64,000 nucleotides of DNA from Streptomyces sp. R44 (GTDB lineage Bacteria > Actinomycetota > Actinomycetes > Streptomycetales > Streptomycetaceae): the NCBI RefSeq assembly GCF_041053105.1, contig NZ_CP163444.1, positions 3,286,001-3,350,000 on the forward strand, read 5' to 3'. Position 1 is the first letter of the stretch. Each line of letters opens with the position of its first letter. The translations under genes and the position numbers were made by a program. Shown piece by piece: positions 35,683 to 44,849 of this stretch. Below the pieces are notes generated by a model. That model was not told the origin of the DNA and did not search any database. It worked only from the letters and a program-made list of their open reading frames with translations.

Positions 35683-36276
35683 TCAGGCCATCAGGGTCGC
35701 GACGAGGGACTCCTGCAGCGCCCCCAGCCAGAGGTACGCCATCACCATCGGCTTGCGCGGATCGGAGTCCGGCAGCCGGTACAGCTGCTCGCTCTCCTCG
35801 TCGTCCGTGATCTCCAGGCGGGTCCCGATGGTGAGCCGGAGGTCGTTGAGCGCGCCGAGCCAGGCCCGGGACTCCTCGGGGGTGAGCTTGAGGACCGCGC
35901 CGCCCTCCCCCGCCGCCTCGGCGGACAGGGAGTCCAGGGCACGGACGACCACGAGCGCGTCCTCGCGCTTGCGGGCGCGCAGGTCGTTCTCGGTGTAGCG
36001 GCGGAAGTCGGAGGCGGCCGCCCGCAGCTCCTCGCTGTCGTCCCCGTACGCGTCGGGGAAGAGCCGCCGCAGGGCGGGGTCGGACGGGGGCTCGCTCGGC
36101 CCCTCGGCGAAGAGCGCGGCCAGCGGGTCCGCGTCGGCGGCGGGCTCGTCGCCCGGGCCGATCAGCTCCATGAGCTGGACGGCGAGGGAGCGGAGGATGG
36201 AGATCTCGACGTCGTCGAGCGCGACGGCCGCGCCGCCGCCGGGGAGGGCCACGAAGCTGCTGGCGGTCCCGGCCAT
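35683..36276 (-). CDS. DUF2017 protein (AosR-like)
   Basis: A 197-residue protein with the DUF2017 pattern LDDVEISILRSLAVQLMELI near the start and PRKPMVMAYLWLGALQESLV at the end. Its start overlaps the stop of clpS (ATGA). In M. tuberculosis the DUF2017 protein AosR (next to clpS) is reported to induce the mec-cysO-cysM operon under oxidative stress. The same set lies within 6 kb here, so this role is plausible but inferred. Confidence 0.88.
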   Translation of the reverse strand: MAGTASSFVALPGGGAAVALDDVEISILRSLAVQLMELIGPGDEPAADADPLAALFAEGPSEPPSDPALRRLFPDAYGDDSEELRAAASDFRRYTENDLRARKREDALVVVRALDSLSAEAAGEGGAVLKLTPEESRAWLGALNDLRLTIGTRLEITDDEESEQLYRLPDSDPRKPMVMAYLWLGALQESLVATLMA

Positions 36277-36581
36277 CAGAAGCGGTCCTGGGAGAGGGTC
36301 GCCCAGAGGCCGTAGCCGTGCATCGCCTGCACGTCCCGTTCCATCTCCTCGCGGGTGCCGCTGGAGACCACCGCGCGGCCCTTGTTGTGCACGTCGAGCA
36401 TCAGCTTGTGCGCCTTGTCCTTGGAGTATCCGAAGTACGACTGGAAGACGTACTCCACGTAGCTCATCAGGTTGACCGGATCGTTGTGCACGAGGGTCAC
36501 CCAGGGCACGTCTGGTTCGACGACCGCGGAGACCTCCTCGGCCGATTCCGTACGTTCGATCTCAATAGGCGCGACGCTCAC
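36276..36581 (-). CDS. clpS: ClpS adaptor
   Basis: A 101-residue N-end-rule adaptor for ClpAP/Clp[21 protein letters not shown] holds the conserved Asn-Asp substrate-pocket residues, and [17 protein letters not shown] follows. Full length. It is co-translated with the DUF2017 gene; GTG start. Confidence 0.94.
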   Translation of the reverse strand: MSVAPIEIERTESAEEVSAVVEPDVPWVTLVHNDPVNLMSYVEYVFQSYFGYSKDKAHKLMLDVHNKGRAVVSSGTREEMERDVQAMHGYGLWATLSQDRF

Positions 36582-36695
36582 TCACACCATGTTGTCACCC
36601 CTGGGGGGCCGTCGCGCAAACGGGGCACGCGAAAGGACCCGCTGTTCGGACCCCCTATTCGTCACTCTGACGATTTCTGCGCTAGCATCGCTGAC

Positions 36696-38024
36696 ATGAA
36701 CGCTGCGGACCTTGGGCTGCCGGTGGACGTGCCGTCGACCGCGCTCTTCACCGATCAGTACGAGCTGACCATGCTCCAGGCGGCCCTGCGGGCCGGCACC
36801 GCCGACCGGCGCTCCGTCTTCGAGGTCTTCACCCGCCGGCTGCCCGAGGGGCGGCGCTACGGCGTCCTCGCGGGCGTCGGCCGGGTCCTGGACGCCGTCG
36901 AGAACTTCCGCTTCGACCCCGCCGTCCTGGGCTTCCTGCGGGAACGCGCCATCGTCGACGAGCCGACCCTGGACTGGCTGGCCCGCTACCGCTTCTCCGG
37001 CGACATCTGGGGCTACCCCGAGGGCGAGGTGTACTTCCCCGGCTCCCCCGTGCTGCGCGTCGAGGGCTCCTTCGCGGAGTGCGTGCTCCTGGAGACCGTG
37101 ATCCTCTCGATCCTCAACCACGACTCGGCCATCGCCGCCGCCGCCTCCCGCATGTCGGCCGCGGCCGGCGGACGGCGGCTGATCGAGATGGGCGCCCGCC
37201 GCACCCACGAGCTCGCGGCCGTCGCCGCCTCCCGCGCCGCCTACGTCGGCGGCTTCGAGGCCACCTCCGACCTCGCGGCCGGCTTCCGCTACGGCATCCC
37301 GACCGTCGGCACCTCCGCGCACGCCTTCACCCTGCTCCACGACACCGAGCGGGACGCCTTCCGGGCCCAGGTGGAGACCCTCGGGCGCGGCACGACCCTG
37401 CTCGTCGACACCTACGACGTGGCCGAGGCCGTCCGCACCGCCGTCGAGGTCGCCGGGCCCGAGCTCGGGGCCGTACGGATCGACTCCGGCGACCTGCTGC
37501 TCGTCGCGCACCGGGTGCGGGCGCAGCTCGACGAGCTGGGCGCCCGGGACACGAAGATCGTGGTCACCTCGGACCTCGACGAGTACGCCATCGCCTCGCT
37601 CGCGGCCGCCCCGGTCGACGCGTACGGGGTCGGCACGCAGCTGGTCACCGGCAGCGGCCACCCGACCTGCTCCATGGTCTACAAGCTGGTCGCCCGCGCG
37701 GCCTCGGCCGATCCGAAGGCGCCCCTGGTGCCGGTGGCCAAGAAGTCCGTCGGCGGGAAGGCCTCGGTCGGCGGCCGCAAGTGGGCGGCCCGCCGGCCCG
37801 ACGCGGAGGGGGTCGCCGAGGCGGAGGTCGTGGGCACCGGCCCGGTCCCGCCGGAGCTCGCCGACCACCAGCTGCTCGTCGAGCTGGTCAAGAGCGGCGA
37901 CGTGGTGGCCCGGGAGCCGCTGGAGGCCGCCAGGGCGCGGCACATCGCGGCCCGCGCGGGGCTGCCGATGTCGGCGATCCAGCTGTCGCGGGGCGAGCCG
38001 GTCCTGCCGACGGAGTACGCGTAG
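36696..38024 (+). CDS. pncB: Nicotinate phosphoribosyltransferase
   Basis: A 442-residue NAD-salvage enzyme making nicotinate mononucleotide. It shows FTDQYELTMLQAALR (start), FEVFTRRLPEGRRYGVLAG, GARRTHELAAVAASRAAY, PTVGTSAHAF (the family's catalytic His region) and VRIDSGDLLLVA. A TAGCAT -10-like hexamer lies 7 bases before the ATG and no ribosome site is seen, so the message may be leaderless. It diverges from clpS and precedes pncA. Confidence 0.94.
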   Translation: MNAADLGLPVDVPSTALFTDQYELTMLQAALRAGTADRRSVFEVFTRRLPEGRRYGVLAGVGRVLDAVENFRFDPAVLGFLRERAIVDEPTLDWLARYRFSGDIWGYPEGEVYFPGSPVLRVEGSFAECVLLETVILSILNHDSAIAAAASRMSAAAGGRRLIEMGARRTHELAAVAASRAAYVGGFEATSDLAAGFRYGIPTVGTSAHAFTLLHDTERDAFRAQVETLGRGTTLLVDTYDVAEAVRTAVEVAGPELGAVRIDSGDLLLVAHRVRAQLDELGARDTKIVVTSDLDEYAIASLAAAPVDAYGVGTQLVTGSGHPTCSMVYKLVARAASADPKAPLVPVAKKSVGGKASVGGRKWAARRPDAEGVAEAEVVGTGPVPPELADHQLLVELVKSGDVVAREPLEAARARHIAARAGLPMSAIQLSRGEPVLPTEYA

Positions 38025-38051
38025 CAGTCCCCGCAGGAGTCCTCGGGAACG

Positions 38052-38072
38052 CCCCCTCCCGCCGGGAGGGGG
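38052..38072 (+). terminator. Hairpin between pncB and pncA
   Basis: CCCCCTCCC and GGGAGGGGG form a 9-bp stem with the loop gcc. It probably ends or attenuates the pncB transcript; a TAGGCT hexamer right after it (38080-38085) may start pncA. Confidence 0.6.
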
Positions 38073-38122
38073 AAGTCTCTAGGCTCGAACCTCTCCCTTC
38101 CGACGCGCTAAGGACACCCGCC

Positions 38123-38722
38123 ATGCACCGCGCATTGATCGTTGTGGACGTTCAGAACGACTTCTGCGAGGGCGGCAGCCTCGCGGTGGCCGGCGGCGCG
38201 GACGTCGCGGCCGCCATCACCGACCTGGTCGGCCAGACGGCGGGCACCTCCTACCGGCACGTCGTCGCCACCCGCGACCACCACGTCGACCCGGGCGAGC
38301 ACTTCGCCCCGGCCGGGGAGCAGCCGGACTACGTGGCCTCCTGGCCGGTGCACTGCGTGGCCGGGACGGAGGGCGTCGGCTTCCACCCGAACTTCGCGCC
38401 CGCCGTCGCCAGCGGGGCGATCGACGCCGTCTTCGACAAGGGCGCGTACTCCGCGGCGTACAGCGGCTTCGAGGGCTTCGACGAGAACGGCCTGACGCTC
38501 GCGGACTGGCTGCGCGCGCGGGGCGTCACCGAGGTCGACGTGGTCGGCATCGCCACCGACCACTGCGTCCGCGCCACGGCCCTGGACGCGGCCCGGGAGG
38601 GCTTCCGGACCCAGGTCCTGCTCGACCTGACGGCCGGCGTGGCCAAGGAGACCACCGACCGGGCCCTGGAGGAGCTCCGGACGGCGGGCGTGGAGCTGAC
38701 GGGCAAGCCGGTGGTGGCGTAG
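38123..38722 (+). CDS. pncA: Nicotinamidase
   Basis: A 199-residue enzyme converting nicotinamide to nicotinate, the substrate of PncB. The catalytic triad is D9 (IVVDVQNDF), K106 (FDKGAYS) and C148 (ATDHCVRATALD); the metal site is D52/H54/H60 (TRDHHVDPGEHF). Full length. It follows pncB by about 100 bases. Confidence 0.95.
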   Translation: MHRALIVVDVQNDFCEGGSLAVAGGADVAAAITDLVGQTAGTSYRHVVATRDHHVDPGEHFAPAGEQPDYVASWPVHCVAGTEGVGFHPNFAPAVASGAIDAVFDKGAYSAAYSGFEGFDENGLTLADWLRARGVTEVDVVGIATDHCVRATALDAAREGFRTQVLLDLTAGVAKETTDRALEELRTAGVELTGKPVVA

Positions 38723-38757
38723 CCCTCCGCCGGACGGGCCTCAGGCCCGCGGGCTCC

Positions 38758-39069
38758 TCAGGCCGCGGGCTCCTTCGGGAGCGAGCGGACCGGGTGCCAG
38801 AGCTCCTGGGCGGCGCCCGGTGTGGATCTCCACAGCAGGCCCTCCGGGTGGTGCAGGACGGCGGTGACCTCGTCCGGGGTGGGCGGCTCGCTGTTGCCGC
38901 GGAGGTAGACCGCCCGCAGCCCCAGGTTCCGCAGCCGGGTCAGGGCGCGGGCGCGGTTGGCGGCGTGGACCAGGAAGCGGACGGTGGCGCCGTCGCCGGC
39001 CGGGCTGGGGAGCCCTATGGCGACGACCACACTGCCTCCCGGCAGCTTGCAGAACCCTCCGTTGGGCAT
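38758..39069 (-). CDS. Conserved hypothetical protein
   Basis: A 103-residue protein of mixed alpha/beta look (GSVVVAIGLPSPAGDGATVR, FLVHAANRARALTRLRNLGL), ending in a Pro/Ala tail. A GGGGGAGTGG stretch precedes the ATG. No motif identifies it. GC-rich codon use supports coding. Confidence 0.6.
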   Translation of the reverse strand: MPNGGFCKLPGGSVVVAIGLPSPAGDGATVRFLVHAANRARALTRLRNLGLRAVYLRGNSEPPTPDEVTAVLHHPEGLLWRSTPGAAQELWHPVRSLPKEPAA

Positions 39070-39130
39070 GCGGAACCACTCCCCCGTGGATCAGATGTCA
39101 ATAAGAACTGCGTCAGACGCACCTAAACAC

Positions 39131-39166
39131 GATCGGCCGCCGCCCGCTAGGGGGCGACGGCCGATC
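39131..39166 (-). terminator. Terminator after the metalloprotease gene
   Basis: GATCGGCCG and CGGCCGATC pair outside, CGCCC and GGGCG inside, with one unpaired base on each side. It lies 25 bases after the protease stop. Confidence 0.8.
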
Positions 39167-39191
39167 ATGGTTTGACCTGCGGTTTTGCTAT

Positions 39192-41603
39192 TTACTTGGT
39201 CGAGGGACCAACCTGAACCGTGATCGTCTGCCCGTTCAGGGGCTCCTTGACGACCTGGATCTTGGTGTTGGTGTCAGTTACCTGGACACCGGCGCGCGGG
39301 GTCTCGGCGAACCAGTAGACGCCCTTGCGGTCGTCGAAGGTCGGGTTGCCGGCCTGGGACGGGACCCAGGTGGCGACGCCCTTGTTGTGCAGCTGGAAGC
39401 CGTCCGTGCGGGAGAGGCTGAACGGCGAGTCGTACGCCTGGACGCGGTTGCGCATCAGGGTGCCGTCCGACCACTTCAGCGGGCTCGGGTGCGCGTCGAT
39501 CGGGAGGACACGGCCCACACCGGGGTGCTTGGAGGTGTTGTTGTCCTTCTGGGACAGGTCCCACTTCCAGATGAGCAGACCGTTCTGGTACGGGTAGTGC
39601 TCGACCCAGTTGGCCTTGTCACCCGTGAAACCGAAGTTGTACGGGCCGACCTTGAGGGTGGCGTCGTACGAGACGTACTGGCGGTTCTCCGCGATGTAGT
39701 ACTGCTCGTACTCCTTCGTGAAGCCCTTGCCGACGCGCGAGAAGCCCTTGGCGACCCAGCCGTTGTCACCGTTCTCGGCACCGTCCGCGAAGACGGTGGC
39801 GCCGTCGGCGGTCACCGTGATGGCGTCGGCGGTGAAGCCCTTGCCGCCCGCGCCGCCGTCCGTCTGGTAGCGGAAGCGGAGGTCGAACTTCTTGCCCGCG
39901 TAGGCACCGAGGTTGTACGAGAGCTTCTTGTACGCGCCCGAGACGTCGGTCAGCGCCGGGGCGCCGCTCGCGTCGCGCGGGAGGGCCTTGCCGTCGGCGG
40001 TGCCGTCCAGCGCGGTCCAGTTGGCGCCGCCGTCCGTGGAGACCTCGGCGTACAGGTAGTCGTAGTCCTTCTCGATGTCCCACCAGCCCTGGAGGTCCAG
40101 GGAGGCCGACGTCTTGCCGGTGAGGTCGACCGAGCGGGTCAGGGTGTTCTTGAGGTCGTCACCCATGTTGCTCCACCACTGCGAAGCGCCCTCGGCGGGA
40201 GCGACGATGTCGGTGGTGACGCCCTTCTTCGGCAGCTCGACGACGAGCGCCTGCGGGTTCTTGGTGTTGTACTCCGAGACGCCCAGCGTGTGGGTGGTCT
40301 TGGTGGAGCGCTGCCAGTCGTTGACCTTGGCGTAGTTCAGCCAGCCGAGCTGCAGCTTGTCCCAGGCGGTCATGTCGCCGGGCAGGTCGCCGATGGCGTC
40401 CTTGCCCTGGCCGAGCCAGGAACCGGAGGACATGAGGGTCCAGAACCCGGTGGAGTTCTCGCCGCCCGCGGTGTCGTAGTGGTCCGGCAGACCGAGGTCG
40501 TGGCCGTACTCGTGGGCGAAGACGCCGAGGCCGCCGTTCTCCGGCTGCATCGTGTAGTCGCCGACCCAGATGCCGGTGTCGCCGATCGGGGTGCCGCCGG
40601 CCTTGTTGTTCGCCGGGCCGGTCTTGCCGGCGTCGGTGCCGTAGGCGTACCAGCGGTGCGCCCACAGGGCGTCCTTGCCCTCGACGCCGCCGCCGGCCGA
40701 CTCGTCCTCGCCCGCGTGCACGAGCTGGAAGTGGTCGATGTAGCCGTCGGGCTCGTTGAAGTTGCCGTCGCCGTCGAAGTCGTAACGGTCCCACTGGTCG
40801 TACGTGGCCAGCTGGGCCTTGATCTGGGCGTCGGTCTGGCCCTTGGCCTTCTGGTCGGCGACCCAGGCGTTGAGGCCGTCGCGGACGGTGTCCCAGACGT
40901 TGTTGCAGTTGTGGTCGCCGCACCAGTTCGAGCCGTAACGGGCCTCGTTGTACGGGACCTTGACCCAGTCGGAGACCGTGCCGTCGACCGAGTAGCGGCC
41001 GGAGGAGGTCTTCTCGTAGAAGGTCTTCAGGGACTGCTTCGGCCGGCCGTCGGTGCCCTTGCCCGTGCCGAAGTACAGGTCCTGGAAGTGCTGCTGGTTG
41101 TAGTCCGCCTGCCACGCCGTCGAGTTGTTGTTGGCGCGGTCGGGCTGGGCTATGGAGTTGTGCAGCGGGCCGGGCCGGCCGCCGTACTTCGGCTTCAGCT
41201 CGGTCGTGTCGTCGTCGTCGCGGTCGACCAGGGTGGTGTTGTCCACCTGGTCGCCGAACTCGACGAGGATCGTGAAGATCTTGTCGGTCTTCTCGCGGCC
41301 GAGCTCGACGTACTTCTTGCTGTCGAGCTTGACGACCTGCGAGCCGTTCCGGTTCTCGACCTTGGCGTCGCCGTTCAGCACCTGCTCCAGAGCAGCCTTG
41401 TGCTGCTGCTCCTGCTGCTTGCTGAAGGGGCCTTCGAGGTCGTGGTCGACCGTCGTCTTGTCGACGGTCTGGATGCCCGTGGCCGGCGTCTCGTTGCCGT
41501 GGTTGTCGGCCCAGGCGGTGGTGAAGGTCGAGGCGGTGGCGGCGGTGGCCGCGAGCGCCACGACGACTGCGGACGCTCTGATCGCCCGTCGTCTGTTGGT
41601 CAC
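39192..41603 (-). CDS. Secreted immune-inhibitor-A-type M6 metalloprotease
   Basis: An 803-residue protein. A twin-basic start (TNRRRAIRASAVVVAL) leads to a signal peptide cut near the AWAD at about 35. The zinc site is VFAHEYGHDLGLPDHYDT (about 366-383), the HExxH of M6 peptidases. The C-terminal half has lectin-like beta domains. The GTG start at 41603 has GGAGG upstream; an ATG nine codons further up overlaps it. It is a secreted hydrolase for nutrient or developmental proteolysis. Confidence 0.92.
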   Translation of the reverse strand: MTNRRRAIRASAVVVALAATAATASTFTTAWADNHGNETPATGIQTVDKTTVDHDLEGPFSKQQEQQHKAALEQVLNGDAKVENRNGSQVVKLDSKKYVELGREKTDKIFTILVEFGDQVDNTTLVDRDDDDTTELKPKYGGRPGPLHNSIAQPDRANNNSTAWQADYNQQHFQDLYFGTGKGTDGRPKQSLKTFYEKTSSGRYSVDGTVSDWVKVPYNEARYGSNWCGDHNCNNVWDTVRDGLNAWVADQKAKGQTDAQIKAQLATYDQWDRYDFDGDGNFNEPDGYIDHFQLVHAGEDESAGGGVEGKDALWAHRWYAYGTDAGKTGPANNKAGGTPIGDTGIWVGDYTMQPENGGLGVFAHEYGHDLGLPDHYDTAGGENSTGFWTLMSSGSWLGQGKDAIGDLPGDMTAWDKLQLGWLNYAKVNDWQRSTKTTHTLGVSEYNTKNPQALVVELPKKGVTTDIVAPAEGASQWWSNMGDDLKNTLTRSVDLTGKTSASLDLQGWWDIEKDYDYLYAEVSTDGGANWTALDGTADGKALPRDASGAPALTDVSGAYKKLSYNLGAYAGKKFDLRFRYQTDGGAGGKGFTADAITVTADGATVFADGAENGDNGWVAKGFSRVGKGFTKEYEQYYIAENRQYVSYDATLKVGPYNFGFTGDKANWVEHYPYQNGLLIWKWDLSQKDNNTSKHPGVGRVLPIDAHPSPLKWSDGTLMRNRVQAYDSPFSLSRTDGFQLHNKGVATWVPSQAGNPTFDDRKGVYWFAETPRAGVQVTDTNTKIQVVKEPLNGQTITVQVGPSTK

Positions 41604-41725
41604 TTGATGTTTGTCCTCCCCGGCGCCCACGCCCTCGGACCGAAGGTGGGGTGTCCGTCCGGCGGGGGTCGCGCGTCACAAGTGACGACATTCGACCGGA
41701 GTGGGGCCAGAAAAGACAGATCTTG

Positions 41726-41742
41726 ACTTGAACGGGTCAAGT
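41726..41742. promoter_or_regulatory. Inverted repeat between the metalloprotease and a small membrane protein gene
   Basis: ACTTGA (41726-41731) and TCAAGT (41737-41742) are separated by five bases. The plus strand reads TTGACT 18 bases before TATGCA, a possible promoter. The gap 41604-41932 carries no gene; this repeat is its only clear structure. Confidence 0.4.
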
Positions 41743-41932
41743 GCACTATGCAGGATCGGATTTCCGATTATCGAACACACAGTGGGCGCGCAGTGAAGGA
41801 AGATTGACGGTCTCGTGCCCCTGTGCGCCCCCTGTGCACCGGCACCGTGGGTAAGGTCACGCTTACCTGTCACACCGCCCGGGCATCCACCGTCGTAGAG
41901 TCGAACCGAAGTCTCGAGGGGCGGTACCCGTC

Positions 41933-42190
41933 ATGCAGCGTCCGAACGCCGCACAACTCACCTACGGTTCGGCCACCGTCGTCCTCGCGACCGTCGCCCT
42001 GCTGTTGCTCTCCGGTACGACGACGACCCTGGGCATCGCGGTGATCTGCACCGCCAGCCTGCTGCTCGGCACCCTGGTGGCGGTGACGATGCCGGTGCGC
42101 GAGCGGCCCGTCAATACCCCGGTGGACGAAGAGATCCGGGTGCCGGCCCAGCGCGTGGGCGCGGGGGCCGATACCCGGATCGGTTCGTGA
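41933..42190 (+). CDS. Small membrane protein
   Basis: An 85-residue protein with two hydrophobic segments (VVLATVALLLLSG and IAVICTASLLLGTLVAV) and an acidic, then polar C-terminus. A TAGAGT hexamer at 41896-41901 may be its -10. Function unknown. Confidence 0.65.
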   Translation: MQRPNAAQLTYGSATVVLATVALLLLSGTTTTLGIAVICTASLLLGTLVAVTMPVRERPVNTPVDEEIRVPAQRVGAGADTRIGS

Positions 42191-42217
42191 CGCTTCGTCC
42201 CTGTCATTGAGGACGCC

Positions 42218-42955
42218 TCACTGAGGGACGCTCACCACCACTGTCTTCGCCGCCTTGTCGTGCAGACCCTGCTTGTACGGCTTGTCGACCATGATCAGGA
42301 TCAGCAGGAGCAGCGGCCAGAGGCAGGCGCAGCAGATCAGCGCGGGCAGCCAGAGCACGACCGCGCGCAGCAGCGACTGGCTCATCGGGGGCGTCGTCCC
42401 GTCGTTGAGCATCGCGACCCGCAGCTTCATCAGCTTCTTGCCGAGGGTCTGGCCGTTCTTGGCCGTCAGGACGGTGTCGTACGCGACGTACGCGACGATC
42501 GTGATGAGCTGGAAGACCAGCTGGCTGCCGCCGTTGAGGCTGTTGACCGTGTTGTCGAAGCCGTCGCCGTTGCTGGTCGCCCGGTCGTAGATGTCGAACG
42601 GGATGCCGATGATCGCGAGCGGCACCGCGATGATCACCCAGTCGACGAGCCGCGCGAGGACCCGGCGTCCGGTCTCGGCGAGGGGAGGCATCCCGGAGAG
42701 CGGATCCGTCCCTCCGTAACCGCCGCCGTATTCACCGTACGGAGGCGGGGGCGGGGGCGGATTGTCGTACGGGGAGCCGTACGGGCTCCCCGGCGGGGGC
42801 CCTCCCGGGGGCGGCCCTCCCGGCGGCGGCCCCGGCGGCGGCCCTCCCGGCGGCGGCTCCGGAGGCGGCGGACCTCCCGGCGGCGGCTCCGGAGGCCTCT
42901 TGCTGAACGGGTCGTCCTCGGGCGGCTGGCCGGGCGGCGGCTGGTCGGTGCTCAT
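42218..42955 (-). CDS. RDD-family membrane protein with Pro/Gly-rich N-terminus
   Basis: A 245-residue protein. The first 85 residues are almost only Pro, Gly, Ser and Tyr (PPPEPPPGGPPP-like runs). The rest is an RDD domain: GRRVLARLVDWVIIAVPLA (first segment with the Arg and Asp that name the family) and NGQTLGKKLMKLRV. Function unknown; some RDD proteins act in ion exchange. It is next to a second RDD gene. Confidence 0.86.
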   Translation of the reverse strand: MSTDQPPPGQPPEDDPFSKRPPEPPPGGPPPPEPPPGGPPPGPPPGGPPPGGPPPGSPYGSPYDNPPPPPPPYGEYGGGYGGTDPLSGMPPLAETGRRVLARLVDWVIIAVPLAIIGIPFDIYDRATSNGDGFDNTVNSLNGGSQLVFQLITIVAYVAYDTVLTAKNGQTLGKKLMKLRVAMLNDGTTPPMSQSLLRAVVLWLPALICCACLWPLLLLILIMVDKPYKQGLHDKAAKTVVVSVPQ

Positions 42956-43069
42956 GGGGGCAGTGCATCCCGGCCGTGACGGCCCCGCAAGGAATCACCG
43001 CCCGTTCGGGGGACGGCACTCCCCCGGCGCTCCCCTGGCGCTCTCTCCGACGCTCCCTCCGACGCTCCC

Positions 43070-44518
43070 TCAGCGCGCGACGAAGGTGCCGGCCGCCTTG
43101 TCGTGCCAGCACTGCCGCCACGGACGGTCGAAGAGACACCACAGGACGTTGAGGACGCCGACCGCCAGCAGCCCCAGGACGCTGTAGACGAGCCAGCGGC
43201 GGAGCGCCTTCCCGAAGGTCGGCGGCTGGTGCGACTCGATGTCCCGCACCTCCAGCCCGCACAGCTTCTTGCCCAGCGTGCGGCCCCACTTGGCGGTGGG
43301 CAGCGCCTCGTACAGGACGCCGATGACGAACAGCGAGGCGAGCATGATGCCGAACTGGACGGAGGTCGTCCCGTCGAGCAGCCAGACCTGGACGGTGGTG
43401 CCGGACTGCCTGGCCGCCTCGATCTTGCCCTCGATGTGGTCGACGGCCGCGGTCACGAACGGCACGGAGGCCGCGCCGACCAGCGCGCCCAGGACGACGC
43501 CGTCGATCAGCCGGGCGAGCAGACGCCGGCCGAGCCCGGCCGGACGGGCCGCGGCCTGCGCACGGGCGGCCGCCTGGAACACGTCCTCGACGGGCGGCTT
43601 CCAGGGGACGACGGGCTGCTGCTGCTCCTGGGGCTGGGGCTGGGGCTGCTGGGCCCAGGAGGGCTGGGACTGGGCGGGGGCCGGGGCCGGGGCCGGGCTC
43701 TGGACGGGAGTGGGGGCCGGGACCGGTGCCGGTGCCGGGGCTGGTGCCGGCGCCGGTGCGGCGGGGGCCGCGGACTGCTGGGGCTGGGGCTGCGGCTGGG
43801 GCTGCGGCTGCGGCTGGGGCTGCGGCTGGGGCGTCGGGGAGGGCGTCGGGATCGGGGTGACGGGCATCCCGCCGAGGCGGGCCGCTCCCCCGGTGGCCCG
43901 GGGATCCGCGACGGGGGTCCGCTTCTCCTCCGGCTCGCTCCCGCCCGCGACCGGCCACTCCGCCGGGGTGCGCGGGTCCGGCGTCCGGGGCGCGCCCCAG
44001 GAGACCTTCTGGTCGAGGTCGCCGCCGAAGCCGGTCTGCCGGGAGGAGTCCGCCTGCCAGGCCGAAGCGGGCTCCGGCGCGAGCGGCTCCTCGTCGAAGA
44101 ACATGGGCCCGGTCTCCTCCACCGTGGGTACGGGGGCGGGGGCGGGCGCGGGTGTCGGTGCCGGGGCCTGCGCCTGGGCGGGCACGTGCGGGGCGGCCTG
44201 AACGGGCGCGGCGGGCTGCTCCGGGGCCGCGGACTGTGCAGGGGCCGCGGACTGAGCCGGTGCCGGTTCGGCGGACTGCGCGGGCACCGGTGCGGCCACC
44301 GGGGCCGGGGCGGGGGCCGGGCCGGGAGCGAGGATCGGGCCGGCCGGGATCGCCGAGGCGGGCGGGCCGGCCGGAACCTCGCCGTCCGCCGGGGCGGGCC
44401 GGCTCGTGCCGGGCACCCACGCGCCCCCGTTCCAGTACCGGATGTATCCGGGAATGGACGGGTCCGGGTAGTACCCCGCCTGCGGTACCTCTCCGCCGCC
44501 TCCAGGAGGAGTAGCCAC
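43070..44518 (-). CDS. RDD-family membrane protein with DUF2510 and a repeat linker
   Basis: A 482-residue protein. The N-terminal GYYPDPSIPGYIRYWNGGAW is a DUF2510-type domain. A long linker (about 40-320) is Pro/Ala/Gln-rich, with PQPQ and APAPAP runs. The C-terminal RDD domain starts GLGRRLLARLIDGVVLGALVG and holds WGRTLGKKLCGLEV. It is probably a duplicate of the adjacent RDD gene with a different front end. Confidence 0.87.
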   Translation of the reverse strand: MATPPGGGGEVPQAGYYPDPSIPGYIRYWNGGAWVPGTSRPAPADGEVPAGPPASAIPAGPILAPGPAPAPAPVAAPVPAQSAEPAPAQSAAPAQSAAPEQPAAPVQAAPHVPAQAQAPAPTPAPAPAPVPTVEETGPMFFDEEPLAPEPASAWQADSSRQTGFGGDLDQKVSWGAPRTPDPRTPAEWPVAGGSEPEEKRTPVADPRATGGAARLGGMPVTPIPTPSPTPQPQPQPQPQPQPQPQPQQSAAPAAPAPAPAPAPAPVPAPTPVQSPAPAPAPAQSQPSWAQQPQPQPQEQQQPVVPWKPPVEDVFQAAARAQAAARPAGLGRRLLARLIDGVVLGALVGAASVPFVTAAVDHIEGKIEAARQSGTTVQVWLLDGTTSVQFGIMLASLFVIGVLYEALPTAKWGRTLGKKLCGLEVRDIESHQPPTFGKALRRWLVYSVLGLLAVGVLNVLWCLFDRPWRQCWHDKAAGTFVAR

Positions 44519-44716
44519 TGCCCCGACTCCGTTCAGTCACAACGCCTTTGATCCGCACGGCCGCGCGCCGGGCGTGCCGCGCCCAAGGAGGACAGTAACG
44601 AAGAACGTCCCCGAGGGGACAAGGAGCCCGCGAGAAAGCCCGCCTTCGGGGGGACACGTACCGGAATCGATCACTCCCGGTGATGTTCGGGCCGTGCATC
44701 CGGCCGGCCGTCCCGA

Positions 44717-44763
44717 CCGAAGAACTACCGAAGAACTACCGAAAAAACTTCCCGAAAAAACTT
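44717..44763 (+). repeat. A-rich direct repeats upstream of ssgG
   Basis: Four units: CCGAAGAACTA at 44717 and 44728, CCGAAAAAACTT at 44739 and 44752. The spacing of 11-13 bases is about one helical turn. They lie about 90-130 bases before the ssgG start in the otherwise gene-free gap 44519-44849. Confidence 0.7.
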
Positions 44764-44849
44764 CTCGAAGTCGCGTAATGAACGGCGGGGACCCCGCTCT
44801 CTCCCTGTGAAGGCCCGCAGGGGGCCGTCCGAGACGAGGGAGCACGACC

